A stretch of DNA of 64,000 bases from an uncultured Fretibacterium sp. GTDB taxonomy: Bacteria; Synergistota; Synergistia; Synergistales; Aminobacteriaceae. Location of the stretch: contig CAMHMH010000002.1 in NCBI GenBank assembly GCA_946186205.1, positions 248,001 through 312,000 on the forward strand. Reading direction: 5' to 3'. The position numbers and the translations under genes are program-made. Each line of letters opens with the position of its first letter. Within the stretch, counting starts at the first letter, position 1. The notes beneath the pieces were generated by a model. It made no database searches. It saw only the letters and a program-made list of their open reading frames with translations, and had not been told where the DNA came from. Positions 8,107 through 16,734 of the stretch are shown piece after piece.

Positions 8107-9297
8107 TTGCGGTACAAGAAACTATGCTCAATCATAACCACAGGCGCGCTCATTGCGTCATCAGTCGCAGCGGCATTCGGAGCGGACTACAAGACATCAA
8201 TCAAGCTCGTGCTGTCAGGCGGTCAAGCGTCAACCGAGATGATATACGATGAGGAATATACCCTCACGATTCCTGAATCCCTTACGATCACAACAGAGGG
8301 ATGGAACTCAATCGGCAGCATGACAGCAAACTACGGCGGAAAAAATGACGGCTTTGACCCCGAAAAGAAACTCCTTGTTATTGTGGCAAGCACAACCGAC
8401 TTCAAACTCGTAGCAGACGGAATAAGCGACAAAATCGGTTACACCGTCAGGACAAGCAAGAGCGACACGAAAGCGACAACGACATTCGAGTTTACGGCGG
8501 AAGAAATCAACACATCCGGCGGAACGTCAAAGGCCATCGGAGTCAGCGTAGGCAGCTTCACAGGCAAGAGCAACGCTACGTACTCGGACACGATCATCTA
8601 CTCTGTGAGTGTTGAATCCGCAGTAACAGAAATAGAACTCTCAAATATTACGGGAGACTACACAGCGCAGAACCACGATGTTCTCACGGGGCTAGCAGGA
8701 TCCGATGTACACATCACAGTGCCTGATGGGGTGACAATCAGACTGAAGGAGGCGACAATCAACACCATACCCAATGACGAAGAGCACAAATGGGCGGGCA
8801 TAACCTGCGATGGCACCGCGACAATCATTCTTGAGGGTGATAACGAGGTCAAGGGCGGCCACGAGTATTACCCCGGTATATTCATAGCCCCGAACGCCAC
8901 ACTTACCATCAAGGGCAGCGGCTCACTCACAGCCAGCAGTAACGGCAAAGGAGCGGGCATAGGCGGTGGCTATCAGATTGCGTGCGGAAATATCAGAATC
9001 AGCGGCGGCACTGTTAACGCTAAGGTCGACGAGGATGTGATGTACCCCGAATATGCGGCAGGTATCGGCGGCGGCTATCAGGCTTCATGCGGAAACATCA
9101 CCATCACGAACGGTGTAACCAGCGTAACAGCCTCAAAGGGAGAAGGCGCACCGCACTCCATAGGCGCAGGTGATGGCGGCACATGCGGAACAGTAACCAT
9201 CGGCGGCACAGTCTATTGGGACGGCAGCAGCTACCAGAATGGCGGCGGTAGCGTAATCACACAAAGCCCCTACACGTACACACCGACAAACGGATAA
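8107..9297 (+). CDS. Secreted beta-rich protein with C-terminal glycine-rich repeat domain
   Basis: Start chosen at TTG 8107 because AAGGAGGT sits just before it and the product then begins LRYKKLC, parallel to MQYKKFS in the next gene; a longer frame from 8062 lies in the duplicated leader. A signal peptide ends at AFGA. The first 180 residues match the paralogue domain. The rest is different: repeated AGIGGGYQ-ACGNI-I-GG units (around 295-395), a pattern of right-handed beta-helix or polymorphic surface proteins often seen in bacterial cell-surface proteins. Probably exported. No C-terminal sorting signal is seen. The last part is Gly/Ser/Thr rich. Confidence 0.65.
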   Translation: MRYKKLCSIITTGALIASSVAAAFGADYKTSIKLVLSGGQASTEMIYDEEYTLTIPESLTITTEGWNSIGSMTANYGGKNDGFDPEKKLLVIVASTTDFKLVADGISDKIGYTVRTSKSDTKATTTFEFTAEEINTSGGTSKAIGVSVGSFTGKSNATYSDTIIYSVSVESAVTEIELSNITGDYTAQNHDVLTGLAGSDVHITVPDGVTIRLKEATINTIPNDEEHKWAGITCDGTATIILEGDNEVKGGHEYYPGIFIAPNATLTIKGSGSLTASSNGKGAGIGGGYQIACGNIRISGGTVNAKVDEDVMYPEYAAGIGGGYQASCGNITITNGVTSVTASKGEGAPHSIGAGDGGTCGTVTIGGTVYWDGSSYQNGGGSVITQSPYTYTPTNG

Positions 9298-9303
9298 CAC
9301 ACA

Positions 9304-9386
9304 GACGAAAACGCAGGGGAGGTGATGCCCTTCAACAACAAACGCGCAAAAACGGCGGACTGTCATTAGTGCAGTTCATGGAAATA
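9304..9386 (+). repeat. Duplicated leader, copy B
   Basis: Second copy of the 83-base leader, before the third paralogue. The 14-codon frame (9325-9369) is kept, with MPFNNKRAKTADCH against MPFDNKRAKTADCL in copy A. Two of the three base differences change this peptide and none breaks it. Confidence 0.85.
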
Positions 9387-9416
9387 TCTCAAACATCAAT
9401 AGGAGGAACTATTATT

Positions 9417-10262
9417 ATGCAGTACAAGAAATTTTCTGCGCTCGTAATCATAGGCGCACTCATAGCGGCATTAAGCGCGACAACAGCATTCGCGGACTAC
9501 AAGACAAAGCTCACGCTCACACTTTCAGGCGGCTCGGCCGTCAGCAACCCGACATACGATGAGACATACACACTCACAGTTCCTGAAAGCCTGAGAATCA
9601 CAACTACAGGATGGAACGCAATGGACAGCATGACGGTGAAATACAGCGGAAGCAACGCAGGATTTAACACCGCAAAGAAGCTCGTTGTTACGGCAACCAG
9701 CGCAAACAGCTTCAAGCTCGTGGCAGACGGAGTCAGCAGCACAATCAGCTACTTCCTTGCGACAGCGCAGAACGACACATCAGGGAAAACATCATTCACG
9801 TTCACGGCGGCGCAGATTACGGCGGGAGCAGAGCAGACTCTCGGAGTCAACGTAGGGACCTTTGACGGCGCGTCTAACGGAACATATACGGACGAAATCA
9901 CGTACACGGTTGCGATTCAGGACGTGTCAACGACAACTACAACCACCGTAACATGGACTGGCTCTGACATAACCACCGACAGCGATAATCCATTCACCAA
10001 AGACGGCGTTACCTTAGCTGCTGACGAAATAGACAACGCGACTGTCTTTGCTCCCGCAACATTCACGACTACTCTTGGGAACTTCACCAAAATTGAAGTA
10101 ACTGCCTCTGGGCTTGATAACTTGTCTGGCGATGGCTGGTCAGTCGCTAATGGAACCGCCACATGGACAGGCACTGCGTCCAACAGCGTATCGTTCGAAG
10201 GGTCTAGTACGGGAAGTTCTATTACGGGAATTTCAACGATAGTCTTCACGATCGCGCAATGA
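9417..10262 (+). CDS. Secreted beta-rich protein, third paralogue
   Basis: Start ATG 9417 follows AGGAGGA; the longer frame from 9369 is leader sequence. A signal peptide (MQYKKF, hydrophobic, AFA cleavage near 27) precedes the paralogue domain (to YTVAIQDVS), then a Thr-rich linker and a further domain of about 90 residues, rich in T, S, D and G (TWTGSDITTD, NGTATWTGTASNSV). It is closely similar to the second paralogue through the first 180 residues, so a tandem duplication including the leader is likely. The stop overlaps the next start (ATGATG), implying coupled translation with the 125-residue protein. Confidence 0.65.
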   Translation: MQYKKFSALVIIGALIAALSATTAFADYKTKLTLTLSGGSAVSNPTYDETYTLTVPESLRITTTGWNAMDSMTVKYSGSNAGFNTAKKLVVTATSANSFKLVADGVSSTISYFLATAQNDTSGKTSFTFTAAQITAGAEQTLGVNVGTFDGASNGTYTDEITYTVAIQDVSTTTTTTVTWTGSDITTDSDNPFTKDGVTLAADEIDNATVFAPATFTTTLGNFTKIEVTASGLDNLSGDGWSVANGTATWTGTASNSVSFEGSSTGSSITGISTIVFTIAQ

Positions 10263-10636
10263 TGAAGACAGCTCATTTCGCGCTGATACTTGCTATCGTC
10301 CTCACAGCAAACTCTGCACTCTGCGCGGGCATTCAGATTCCCGGGTATGACGTTATTCACTTCAAGGCCGGAAAAATTCAGCAGGATGTTTTCTTCCGCA
10401 ACCCTTCCGAGAACTCCTGCTGCTTCAGAATGACTCTCACCCTTGCCAGCGGAATCCCCGTATGGATCTCCGATGATGTTCTTTATCCGGGCGAGGTGTT
10501 CACGAAGATTGACCTTGAGCGGGAAATGAAGCCGGGAATTTACCGCAATGCCGTGCTGAAGTATGAATGCTATTCCGTTGATGGACTGTACAAAATGAAC
10601 GGCGCGGAAATCCGTGTAACATTGCAATTCGAGTAA
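10259..10636 (+). CDS. Small secreted partner protein of the beta-rich family
   Basis: A 125-residue protein with signal peptide (MMKTAHFALILAI, cleavage near ALCAG). The rest has the pattern NPSENSCCFRMTLTL, PGEVFTKIDL, GIYRNAVLKYECYS, MNGAEIRVTL. Small proteins with this pattern occur beside surface fibre or adhesin-like genes in Gram-positive gut bacteria, but I know no established function. No ribosome site precedes it and it overlaps the previous stop, so it depends on coupling. It is probably part of the same exported complex. Two adjacent Cys (CC) are notable. Confidence 0.55.
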   Translation: MMKTAHFALILAIVLTANSALCAGIQIPGYDVIHFKAGKIQQDVFFRNPSENSCCFRMTLTLASGIPVWISDDVLYPGEVFTKIDLEREMKPGIYRNAVLKYECYSVDGLYKMNGAEIRVTLQFE

Positions 10637-10682
10637 CGAACGTAACACAAAATTTCAAGGAAGAAGGGAGGGAGGAAATATC

Positions 10683-12401
10683 ATGAGAAGAAGAATCATG
10701 ACGGCGTTAATATTTTCTGTTCTTGCGGTGTTCTTTGCTGTGTCGTCTGAGGCGGCATACACGACAAAGCTGACGCTCGTAATCAACAAGTCTGCTCCTG
10801 TGAAAGTCAGCGAGGATAAAATTTCTGCTGACGGGACATTTCACGGGACTGTCGACTCTCGCAAAACATTCACGGACTCACATGGCCGGATAACGTCAGA
10901 GACTCATACGCTTTTCACGAACAGGGCGGGAATCATAATGATGTCGGCTGATGTGCGTATCGCGTCAATGTCTGATGACTACAAAGCGTTATCGGGTGAA
11001 AAGTTCGCGGAGACTCTGAGCGTTGACTCGGTGATTGAGCTTTACGACTCTGCGTATGACAGCTATACATACTCGCTTGATGTCAAAGGGCTTCCCGAAT
11101 GGCTGAAAGTTTCAGGCGCGACAAGGAGCAATGAGTCAATATCTGTCGGAGTGAGTGAACACCATCACGAATTTGTGATTGCCGGGACTCCTCAGCGTGA
11201 ATATGACACGGCCAATATCGTTTTCACCGCGTTAATATTCGTGTCGGGTGATTATCCTGCAATGCTCGCAAAGGTCAGCAAGGACATAAATATTTCTGCC
11301 GAATCGATTCCGAAACCACCTGACGAGATTCCGAAATCGCCTGATGTCGTGCCTGAGTCGCCTGACATTGTGCCTGAGTCTGAAGATGTATCACCTGATG
11401 TTGTTCCTAAGTCTGATGACGTTGCACCGACAGCGCAGACCACAATAGACACTGGCGGAACGGGAACAAGCGCGGGGACTCGGACTCTTGCTGAGGCAGT
11501 AAGGAACATGACAGCGGAGCAGAAAGCAGCGGTTAAAGTCTTGAAGGTTGACGCGAGCATAACGAGTCTTGAAGGTCTTGAAGAGTTCACAAACCTTGAA
11601 CGCCTTGACCTGAAGGAAGCATTGAGACTCGAATCAGTGAATCTCAGCGGCAATTCGTCCGTAAAGAGCGTAGATATTGCCGGAAACATGGCCGTGAAGA
11701 CTCTGACTCTAACAGGAAGCAGCGTAGAAACTCTTGACGCTTCCGGGTGTGAAAGCCTCGCTGAAGTGAACGTTGCCGGATGTGAGTCGCTGAAGTCTCT
11801 TAACGTGAGCAATACGCCGATAACGAGACTTAACGCTGAAGGCTGTACGAGTCTTGAAGTTCTTGACTGTTCGCGCTGTAAACTTGCGGATTTGACGCTT
11901 ACGGGATGTGAGTCGCTGAATGTTCTTGACTGCAGCTATAACGATCTTCACAGGCTTGATGTGTACATGCTGTTGCGGCTTGACGTTCTGAGGTGCGAAA
12001 ATCAGACAGTGAACGGCCCGGCTATAGGCAGAGTGCTTGACATGTCGCAGTATTTCGCGGGAATATCAGCGTCAGGGAACGAGTCATATGACTCAGGAGT
12101 CGAGAACGTGATAAATCTGCGTGCGTTTGATTCGTCAGGGCGTGAGATTTCCTCCGAGTACGATAAAGAGACGGGCATCGCGTCATTCAGTGAAGAGCCT
12201 GCAAGAGTAACTTATGACTACATTACGGGCTTTGAGGACGTGAACATGGACGTAACAATTTATCCTGCTGAGAAGAGCGGCGGCGGTGAATACGGAGTGC
12301 CTAATGAAAGATCCGGGTGCAACTCTGTATCAATCCTGTCATTGTTCGCGGCAATGATGATAATTGTTGCGGGTATAAGACATCTTCACAGACGAATCTG
12401 A
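10683..12401 (+). CDS. LRR surface protein with Synergist-CTERM tail
   Basis: Start ATG 10683 is close behind GGGAGGGAGG. A signal peptide (to SSEA near 24) is followed by a region starting TTKLTLVINKS that recalls the paralogues upstream, then a Pro/Asp/Ser repeat (PKSPDVVPESPDIVPES, about 215-245), then leucine-rich repeats of about 20-22 residues (LESVNLSGN, LETLDASGC, LKSLNVSNT, LEVLDCSRC; about 290-430) with many Cys. The end has GGGEYG, a lone Cys in SGCNS, a hydrophobic helix and RHLHRRI: the Synergist-CTERM sorting signal. It is probably processed and anchored at the cell surface. It closes the exported-protein island; a terminator follows. Confidence 0.75.
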   Translation: MRRRIMTALIFSVLAVFFAVSSEAAYTTKLTLVINKSAPVKVSEDKISADGTFHGTVDSRKTFTDSHGRITSETHTLFTNRAGIIMMSADVRIASMSDDYKALSGEKFAETLSVDSVIELYDSAYDSYTYSLDVKGLPEWLKVSGATRSNESISVGVSEHHHEFVIAGTPQREYDTANIVFTALIFVSGDYPAMLAKVSKDINISAESIPKPPDEIPKSPDVVPESPDIVPESEDVSPDVVPKSDDVAPTAQTTIDTGGTGTSAGTRTLAEAVRNMTAEQKAAVKVLKVDASITSLEGLEEFTNLERLDLKEALRLESVNLSGNSSVKSVDIAGNMAVKTLTLTGSSVETLDASGCESLAEVNVAGCESLKSLNVSNTPITRLNAEGCTSLEVLDCSRCKLADLTLTGCESLNVLDCSYNDLHRLDVYMLLRLDVLRCENQTVNGPAIGRVLDMSQYFAGISASGNESYDSGVENVINLRAFDSSGREISSEYDKETGIASFSEEPARVTYDYITGFEDVNMDVTIYPAEKSGGGEYGVPNERSGCNSVSILSLFAAMMIIVAGIRHLHRRI

Positions 12402-12408
12402 TAACAGT

Positions 12409-12441
12409 AAAGGGGGCTGAAATATGCCCTCTTTAATTTTT
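12409..12441 (+). terminator. Rho-independent terminator after the LRR gene
   Basis: AAAGGGGGC pairs with GCCCTCTTT around TGAAATAT, followed by AATTTTTC. Confidence 0.75.
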
Positions 12442-12444
12442 CTA

Positions 12445-12453
12445 TGCGATAAT
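12445..12453 (+). promoter_or_regulatory. Extended -10 promoter (TGcGATAAT) of the helicase gene
   Basis: TG-n-GATAAT lies about 40 bases before the helicase start, between the preceding terminator and a GGAGGAATAA ribosome site. Confidence 0.45.
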
Positions 12454-12493
12454 ACACAGCCAGTAACAAAAATTTTTGGAGGAATAATAAATT

Positions 12494-14101
12494 TTGGATT
12501 TCAACTCATACGGCCTAAGAAAGGAATTATTATCCGCCCTCAAAGAACACGGATTCGACTCACCTATGGACGTTCAAGACAGGGTGCTTTCTGAAGACTG
12601 GAACAGCGATTTGATTGTCCGGGCGAAGACAGGCTCAGGCAAAACATTAGCATTCTTGCTCCCGTTAATGCAGGAAATGAAGATAGGCGAACGCAACCCG
12701 CAAATACTCATCCTTGCACCGACACGCGAACTTGCACAGCAGACAGCAGACGAAGCAGAATTTCTCGGACATTTCCTCAAAGTATCATGCGCTTCACTCG
12801 TCGGAGGAATGGACATAGTACCCCAGCTCAAAGCATTACGGCACGGAGCAGCGATTATCGCAGGTACTCCCGGTCGCGTAAGGGATCACATTCAACGCGG
12901 GACTCTCAAGACTGACGAGATTCACAGCGTTGTACTTGACGAGGGGGACTTAATGCTTGATATGGGATTCCGTGAAGAGCTTGAAGCGATTCTTGACGCA
13001 ATGCCGGAAGGACGGAGATGGCTTTTTTCCGCGACAATGCCGCCTGAAGTCCGCGAGCTTGCCGGGAAATATCTCAATGACCCGTTAATGCTTGCGGTTG
13101 ATGACGAGGGAGAACAGCACGATGATATTACGCACAGGGTTTACAGGATTCCTTCACAGAAACGGTTCGAGGGACTCGTTGATATTTTGTTATGGGAACA
13201 TCCGTCAAGGACTCTCGTATTCTGCCACACGAAAATGGAGTCGATAGAGATTGCGCAAAGATTGCAGGATCATTCATTCAGCGCGGCGGCATTGCAGGGA
13301 GATATGACTCAGGGAGAACGCAACGCCGTATTAGCCTCGTTCAAATCGGGTTCAGTTCCTTGCCTTGTTGCGACAAACGTAGCTGCGAGGGGACTAGATA
13401 TTGAGGGAGTCAGCCACGTGATTCAGCTGGGATTGCCTGATGACCGGGAGACGTTCATTCACAGAAGCGGGAGAACTGGCCGGGCGGGTCATGAGGGCGT
13501 GAATATCGTGCTTCTTTCACCGCCTGAAATAGGGAGATTCCGCGAGATGCTGCGGGGGACGAACATCAAAACAGAATGGCTTGATATACCGGGTATCGAT
13601 AAGATTCGCAGCGCATGGAGAGACTCAGCGGAACAAGATATTTTTGCCGCTCCCGTTGACTCTGACTTCGGGGAGTGCGTCGAATGGGCCGAGGATATGA
13701 TGACACGTGCCGAGCCGAAAATAATCATCGCAAAACTTCTCGCAGTCCTCAGCACACGCAGCAAAGGTTACGCGCTTGACCGTGAATTACAGCGTGAGCA
13801 GGAACGGAGGATGAAGAAGCCCTCAAAGACTCCCAAGCCGCAATCACAGAAAGGAATCTCAAAGCCCAAGGGAGCATTCAAGCACTTCAAGAGCAATCAG
13901 ACTCAGAACGTCGGCCATGTACTTAACGCTATGTGCCGTGCGCTTAGGGTAGAGCGTTCAGAGATCGGAGCAATAAGACTGAAGGACAATCACGTTATTG
14001 TTGAGCTGATGCCGCTTGCAGTGTCGAGGCTTGAACAGGGCATTGCGGGATTGTCTAAGTATGGACTCTTCCCGGACGAACAGAGAAAACGAAGGCGATA
14101 A
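12494..14101 (+). CDS. DEAD-box ATP-dependent RNA helicase with DbpA-type RNA-binding domain
   Basis: The 535 residues start at TTG 12494 after GGAGGAATAA. Motifs in order: Q motif (GFDSPMDVQ), AKTGSGKT near 44-51, PTREL near 76, TPGR near 125, motif II as DEGD at 149-152 rather than DEAD, SAT near 178, ARGLD and HRSGRTGRAG. After a basic linker (KKPSKTPKPQSQK) the last 70 residues (VGHVLNAMCRALRVERSEIG to MPLAVSRL) form a DbpA-like RNA-binding domain, which in DbpA binds 23S rRNA hairpin 92. A role in ribosome assembly or RNA decay is likely. The DEGD change keeps the catalytic acids. It lies alone between terminators. Confidence 0.88.
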   Translation: MDFNSYGLRKELLSALKEHGFDSPMDVQDRVLSEDWNSDLIVRAKTGSGKTLAFLLPLMQEMKIGERNPQILILAPTRELAQQTADEAEFLGHFLKVSCASLVGGMDIVPQLKALRHGAAIIAGTPGRVRDHIQRGTLKTDEIHSVVLDEGDLMLDMGFREELEAILDAMPEGRRWLFSATMPPEVRELAGKYLNDPLMLAVDDEGEQHDDITHRVYRIPSQKRFEGLVDILLWEHPSRTLVFCHTKMESIEIAQRLQDHSFSAAALQGDMTQGERNAVLASFKSGSVPCLVATNVAARGLDIEGVSHVIQLGLPDDRETFIHRSGRTGRAGHEGVNIVLLSPPEIGRFREMLRGTNIKTEWLDIPGIDKIRSAWRDSAEQDIFAAPVDSDFGECVEWAEDMMTRAEPKIIIAKLLAVLSTRSKGYALDRELQREQERRMKKPSKTPKPQSQKGISKPKGAFKHFKSNQTQNVGHVLNAMCRALRVERSEIGAIRLKDNHVIVELMPLAVSRLEQGIAGLSKYGLFPDEQRKRRR

Positions 14102-14114
14102 AGTTTTGAGGATT

Positions 14115-14144
14115 GCAGGCCGTGAAGAGCGGTCTGTTTTTTTT
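14115..14144 (+). terminator. Rho-independent terminator after the helicase gene
   Basis: CAGGCCG pairs with CGGTCTG around TGAAGAG, followed by eight T. Confidence 0.85.
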
Positions 14145-14153
14145 GCCTTGCGG

Positions 14154-14159
14154 TATAAT
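14154..14159 (+). promoter_or_regulatory. Upstream -10 element (TATAAT) of the lipoprotein gene
   Basis: GCGGTATAATTTACACG lies directly after the terminator and 27 bases before the poly-C promoter. It could give a constant low level of transcript alongside the switchable promoter. Confidence 0.4.
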
Positions 14160-14185
14160 TTACACGTAAACTTTTCATGAAGCTA

Positions 14186-14218
14186 TTGACAATACCCCCC
14201 CCCCCCTTACAGTATAAT
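14186..14218 (+). promoter_or_regulatory. Promoter with poly-C spacer: TTGACA-21-TATAAT
   Basis: Perfect -35 (14186-14191) and -10 (14213-14218) hexamers are separated by 21 bp, of which 12 are a C homopolymer. Sigma-70 promoters work best at 16-18 bp, so loss of three to five C would bring the elements into ideal spacing. Homopolymers in the promoter spacer switch the outer-membrane protein genes opc and porA in Neisseria. Confidence 0.7.
14195..14206 (+). repeat. Poly-C tract (12)
   Basis: Twelve consecutive C, the longest homopolymer noticed in the window, placed exactly between -35 and -10 hexamers. Exact length may be uncertain from read errors or real population variation. Confidence 0.9.
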
Positions 14219-14263
14219 GCGCAATATTGCAATCCCTAATTTTACGCAAAAGGCGGTAATATT

Positions 14264-15412
14264 ATGTTTACACGCAAAAATTTGTATTGGCTCTTCATGA
14301 TGCTTCTTGTGCTTTCGTGCGTGCGTTCAGGGTGCGGAGGTTCGAGCGGCGGCGATGTCTCAATCAATGGCAACAACGGAACGACTCAAAGCCAGGACAT
14401 CACACCGACTCCCGAAACACCCACAAGCCCGGACAATCAATCGACACCACAGACTCCCACAACGCCCAATACACCAACTACAACAATCCCATTCACCGCG
14501 CTCACAGGAACGTGGCAAGCCTCAAACGCTACAGGTTCAGCGACAGCAAACGGAACAACTTTCACCATGACAATGAGCACGAGCCACGCTAACACTGTAA
14601 CATTCAGCGGCGTAACATCAAGCGGAACATTGCAGGCTTCATCACAAATCTATTGGGACGCTAACGGAAACGGAGTCTCTCTCACAGATATTCATGACAA
14701 TCTCGGAAGCTCGCACGAGATGACCTTCCAGAACTTAAGCGCAAACACTTGGCAAATGTACCGAGCGAGGAGAGGCGACAATCCCGAAATCACAACGATA
14801 ACTTTCACGTCAGCAACAACAGCAAAAGTTGAGCGGGACGGATATTATGATGAGTATCAGAACGCTCACTATAAGATGACCTACACAATCACAAAGCAGA
14901 GCGACTCAACAACAACACAGGAGACTCCCGCGGCATATGACCTCAACGGCACATGGCGTATTACAGCCGGGACACTTACATACGAGAACGGCACAACAGC
15001 AAATTATGTGCAAGGGAGCATGACGGCGGATCCATTCACGATTGCGCTTTCTGAGACAGGCACAGGCACAGGCAAATACGTACTCGCTTTGAGTGCTTCG
15101 TCAGGCGGTTTCAAGAAAGAAGGCGCAGGTTATGGCAAAGCGAATTTTGAGGGGCTTTCATCGCAGGTGAGAGTCGTATGGGGAACAAGTGAAGACTGGC
15201 GGGAAATTGACAGCACATACAGCAGTACATATACACTCACTGAGCCTAATACGTATCATGCTAATTATGGTATTATATTCGGCAATATCACAGAAGCGCA
15301 GTATCAGATGACAGACGCATCAACAGTACGCTACACTCAGTCAGGCTACAGCATTGACGGCGATTACTCCCAGAAAGTAAATGTTGAGCTGACATTGACT
15401 CGCGTAAACTGA
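14264..15412 (+). CDS. Surface lipoprotein with duplicated beta-rich domain
   Basis: Start ATG 14264 is behind AAAGGCGGT. The N-terminus is a lipoprotein signal (MFTRKNLYWLFMM, hydrophobic, then LVLSC; a second Cys in SGCGG). A Pro/Thr-rich linker (TPTPETPTSPD) and two similar domains of about 150 residues follow, starting LTGTWQASNA and LNGTWRITAG, each with FTMTMST/FTIALSE strands and a final YTIT or VELTLTR strand. They resemble lipocalin-like or domain-of-unknown-function beta barrels, but I recognise no named family. It is probably exposed at the cell surface and controlled by the poly-C promoter. It forms a single transcription unit. Confidence 0.7.
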   Translation: MFTRKNLYWLFMMLLVLSCVRSGCGGSSGGDVSINGNNGTTQSQDITPTPETPTSPDNQSTPQTPTTPNTPTTTIPFTALTGTWQASNATGSATANGTTFTMTMSTSHANTVTFSGVTSSGTLQASSQIYWDANGNGVSLTDIHDNLGSSHEMTFQNLSANTWQMYRARRGDNPEITTITFTSATTAKVERDGYYDEYQNAHYKMTYTITKQSDSTTTQETPAAYDLNGTWRITAGTLTYENGTTANYVQGSMTADPFTIALSETGTGTGKYVLALSASSGGFKKEGAGYGKANFEGLSSQVRVVWGTSEDWREIDSTYSSTYTLTEPNTYHANYGIIFGNITEAQYQMTDASTVRYTQSGYSIDGDYSQKVNVELTLTRVN

Positions 15413-15435
15413 TCTCACACACGCAAAATCACAGA

Positions 15436-15464
15436 AGGCCGGGTGAAAATGCCCGGTCTTTTTT
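15436..15464 (+). terminator. Rho-independent terminator after the lipoprotein gene
   Basis: GGCCGGG pairs with CCCGGTC around TGAAAATG, followed by TTTTTT. Confidence 0.85.
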
Positions 15465-15534
15465 GTTGCGTGAAATTCAGCTTGAAGTGTTATCATTCAT
15501 TTATTCCACAAAAATTTTATGAGGGGGAATTATT

Positions 15535-16665
15535 TTGTCATACTTAGGCGAGGAGATTCGCAAATTAGGATTCGGACTCATGCGTCTTCCGAGAGTTGCA
15601 GGCTCAGAGGACGTTATAGACATTGAGCAGACAAAACAGATGGTCGATGAGTTTCTTGCGGCAGGGTTCACATACTTTGACACGGCTTGGGCATATCCCG
15701 GAAGCGAAGAGGCAATAAAGAAAGCACTCGTTGAACGTTACCCGCGAGAAAAATTCCAGCTCGCAACAAAAAATGCCGCGTGGATAAAATGCGAGACCCG
15801 CGACGACGCTATAGCACAGTACACAGCATCGCTTGAGAGATCCGGCGCGGGATATTTCGACTTCTACCTTCTTCACAATCTCGGCAACACAAGAACAAAA
15901 CCCTTTGAGGATTTCGGACTCTGGGATTACTTCTTAGACGAGCGCGACAAAGGAAACATTAAGCACTTGGGATTCTCTTTCCATTCGACAGCAGAAGAGC
16001 TTGAAGCAATCCTCACGAAACACCCTGAAGCAGAGTTCGTACAGCTCCAGATAAATTATTACGACTGGGAGAGCAACAATATACAGTCCCGGAAGTGCTA
16101 CGAGGTCGCCCGCAGTCATGGCAAGCCCGTAATCATCATGGAGCCGGTGAAAGGTGGAAATCTCGCAACGCCTCCCGAATCTGTCGCAAAAATTTTCAGG
16201 GACGCAGAGCCGGAGTCATCGTGCGCTTCATGGGCTGTACGTTTCGCAGCTGACCTTGAAGGAGTCATCACCGTGCTGTCGGGAATGTCGAGCATTGAGC
16301 AGATGAGGGACAATTTGTCATACATGAAGGACTTCAAGCACCTTACACCGGAACAGAAAGAGACAATACGCAAAGCAACAGAGGAATTATCCCGCATACC
16401 TACAGTGCCGTGCACAAGCTGCAACTACTGCGCGAAAGTCTGCCCTATGAACATAGGTATATCGCCCTCGTTCCACGCCCTTAACGTTTACACGCTCTAC
16501 AAGAATTATGACCTTGCCGCCAACAGAATATATTTTGATGTCGTCATGCAGGGACACAAGAAGGCTAATGAGTGCATAAAGTGCGGAAAATGTGAGACAG
16601 TCTGCCCGCAGCACATAGAGATTCGCAAAGAGCTTGAGAGAGTCACGGAGACATTCAACAAATAG
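15535..16665 (+). CDS. Aldo/keto reductase with C-terminal 4Fe-4S ferredoxin domain
   Basis: Start TTG 15535 follows GAGGGGGAATTATT. Residues 1-270 form an aldo/keto reductase barrel with the catalytic set in FDTAWAYPGSEE (Asp, Tyr), LATKNA (Lys) and YLLHNLG (His). The C-terminal part adds two iron-sulfur motifs, CTSCNYCAKVCPMN and CIKCGKCETVCPQH, enough for two 4Fe-4S clusters. This architecture is common in anaerobes (predicted oxidoreductases of the aldo/keto reductase family), perhaps exchanging electrons with ferredoxin. The substrate is unknown. The gene stands alone before a terminator at 16678. Confidence 0.9.
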   Translation: MSYLGEEIRKLGFGLMRLPRVAGSEDVIDIEQTKQMVDEFLAAGFTYFDTAWAYPGSEEAIKKALVERYPREKFQLATKNAAWIKCETRDDAIAQYTASLERSGAGYFDFYLLHNLGNTRTKPFEDFGLWDYFLDERDKGNIKHLGFSFHSTAEELEAILTKHPEAEFVQLQINYYDWESNNIQSRKCYEVARSHGKPVIIMEPVKGGNLATPPESVAKIFRDAEPESSCASWAVRFAADLEGVITVLSGMSSIEQMRDNLSYMKDFKHLTPEQKETIRKATEELSRIPTVPCTSCNYCAKVCPMNIGISPSFHALNVYTLYKNYDLAANRIYFDVVMQGHKKANECIKCGKCETVCPQHIEIRKELERVTETFNK

Positions 16666-16677
16666 GAAACGTGAAAT

Positions 16678-16714
16678 TATCCCCTTGTCAGAAAAGGCAG
16701 GGGGATTTATTTTT
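16678..16714 (+). terminator. Rho-independent terminator after the Fe-S aldo/keto reductase
   Basis: ATCCCC and GGGGAT form the stem base with CTTGTC/GCAGG above, followed by TTATTTTTA. Confidence 0.75.
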
Positions 16715-16734
16715 ATGGCAAGGAGTGATGAAAA

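Noticed and set aside
12494-14101. DEGD motif as loss of helicase activity
   Set aside because: The catalytic Asp-Glu and last Asp are kept and all other motifs are intact; the third position tolerates change.
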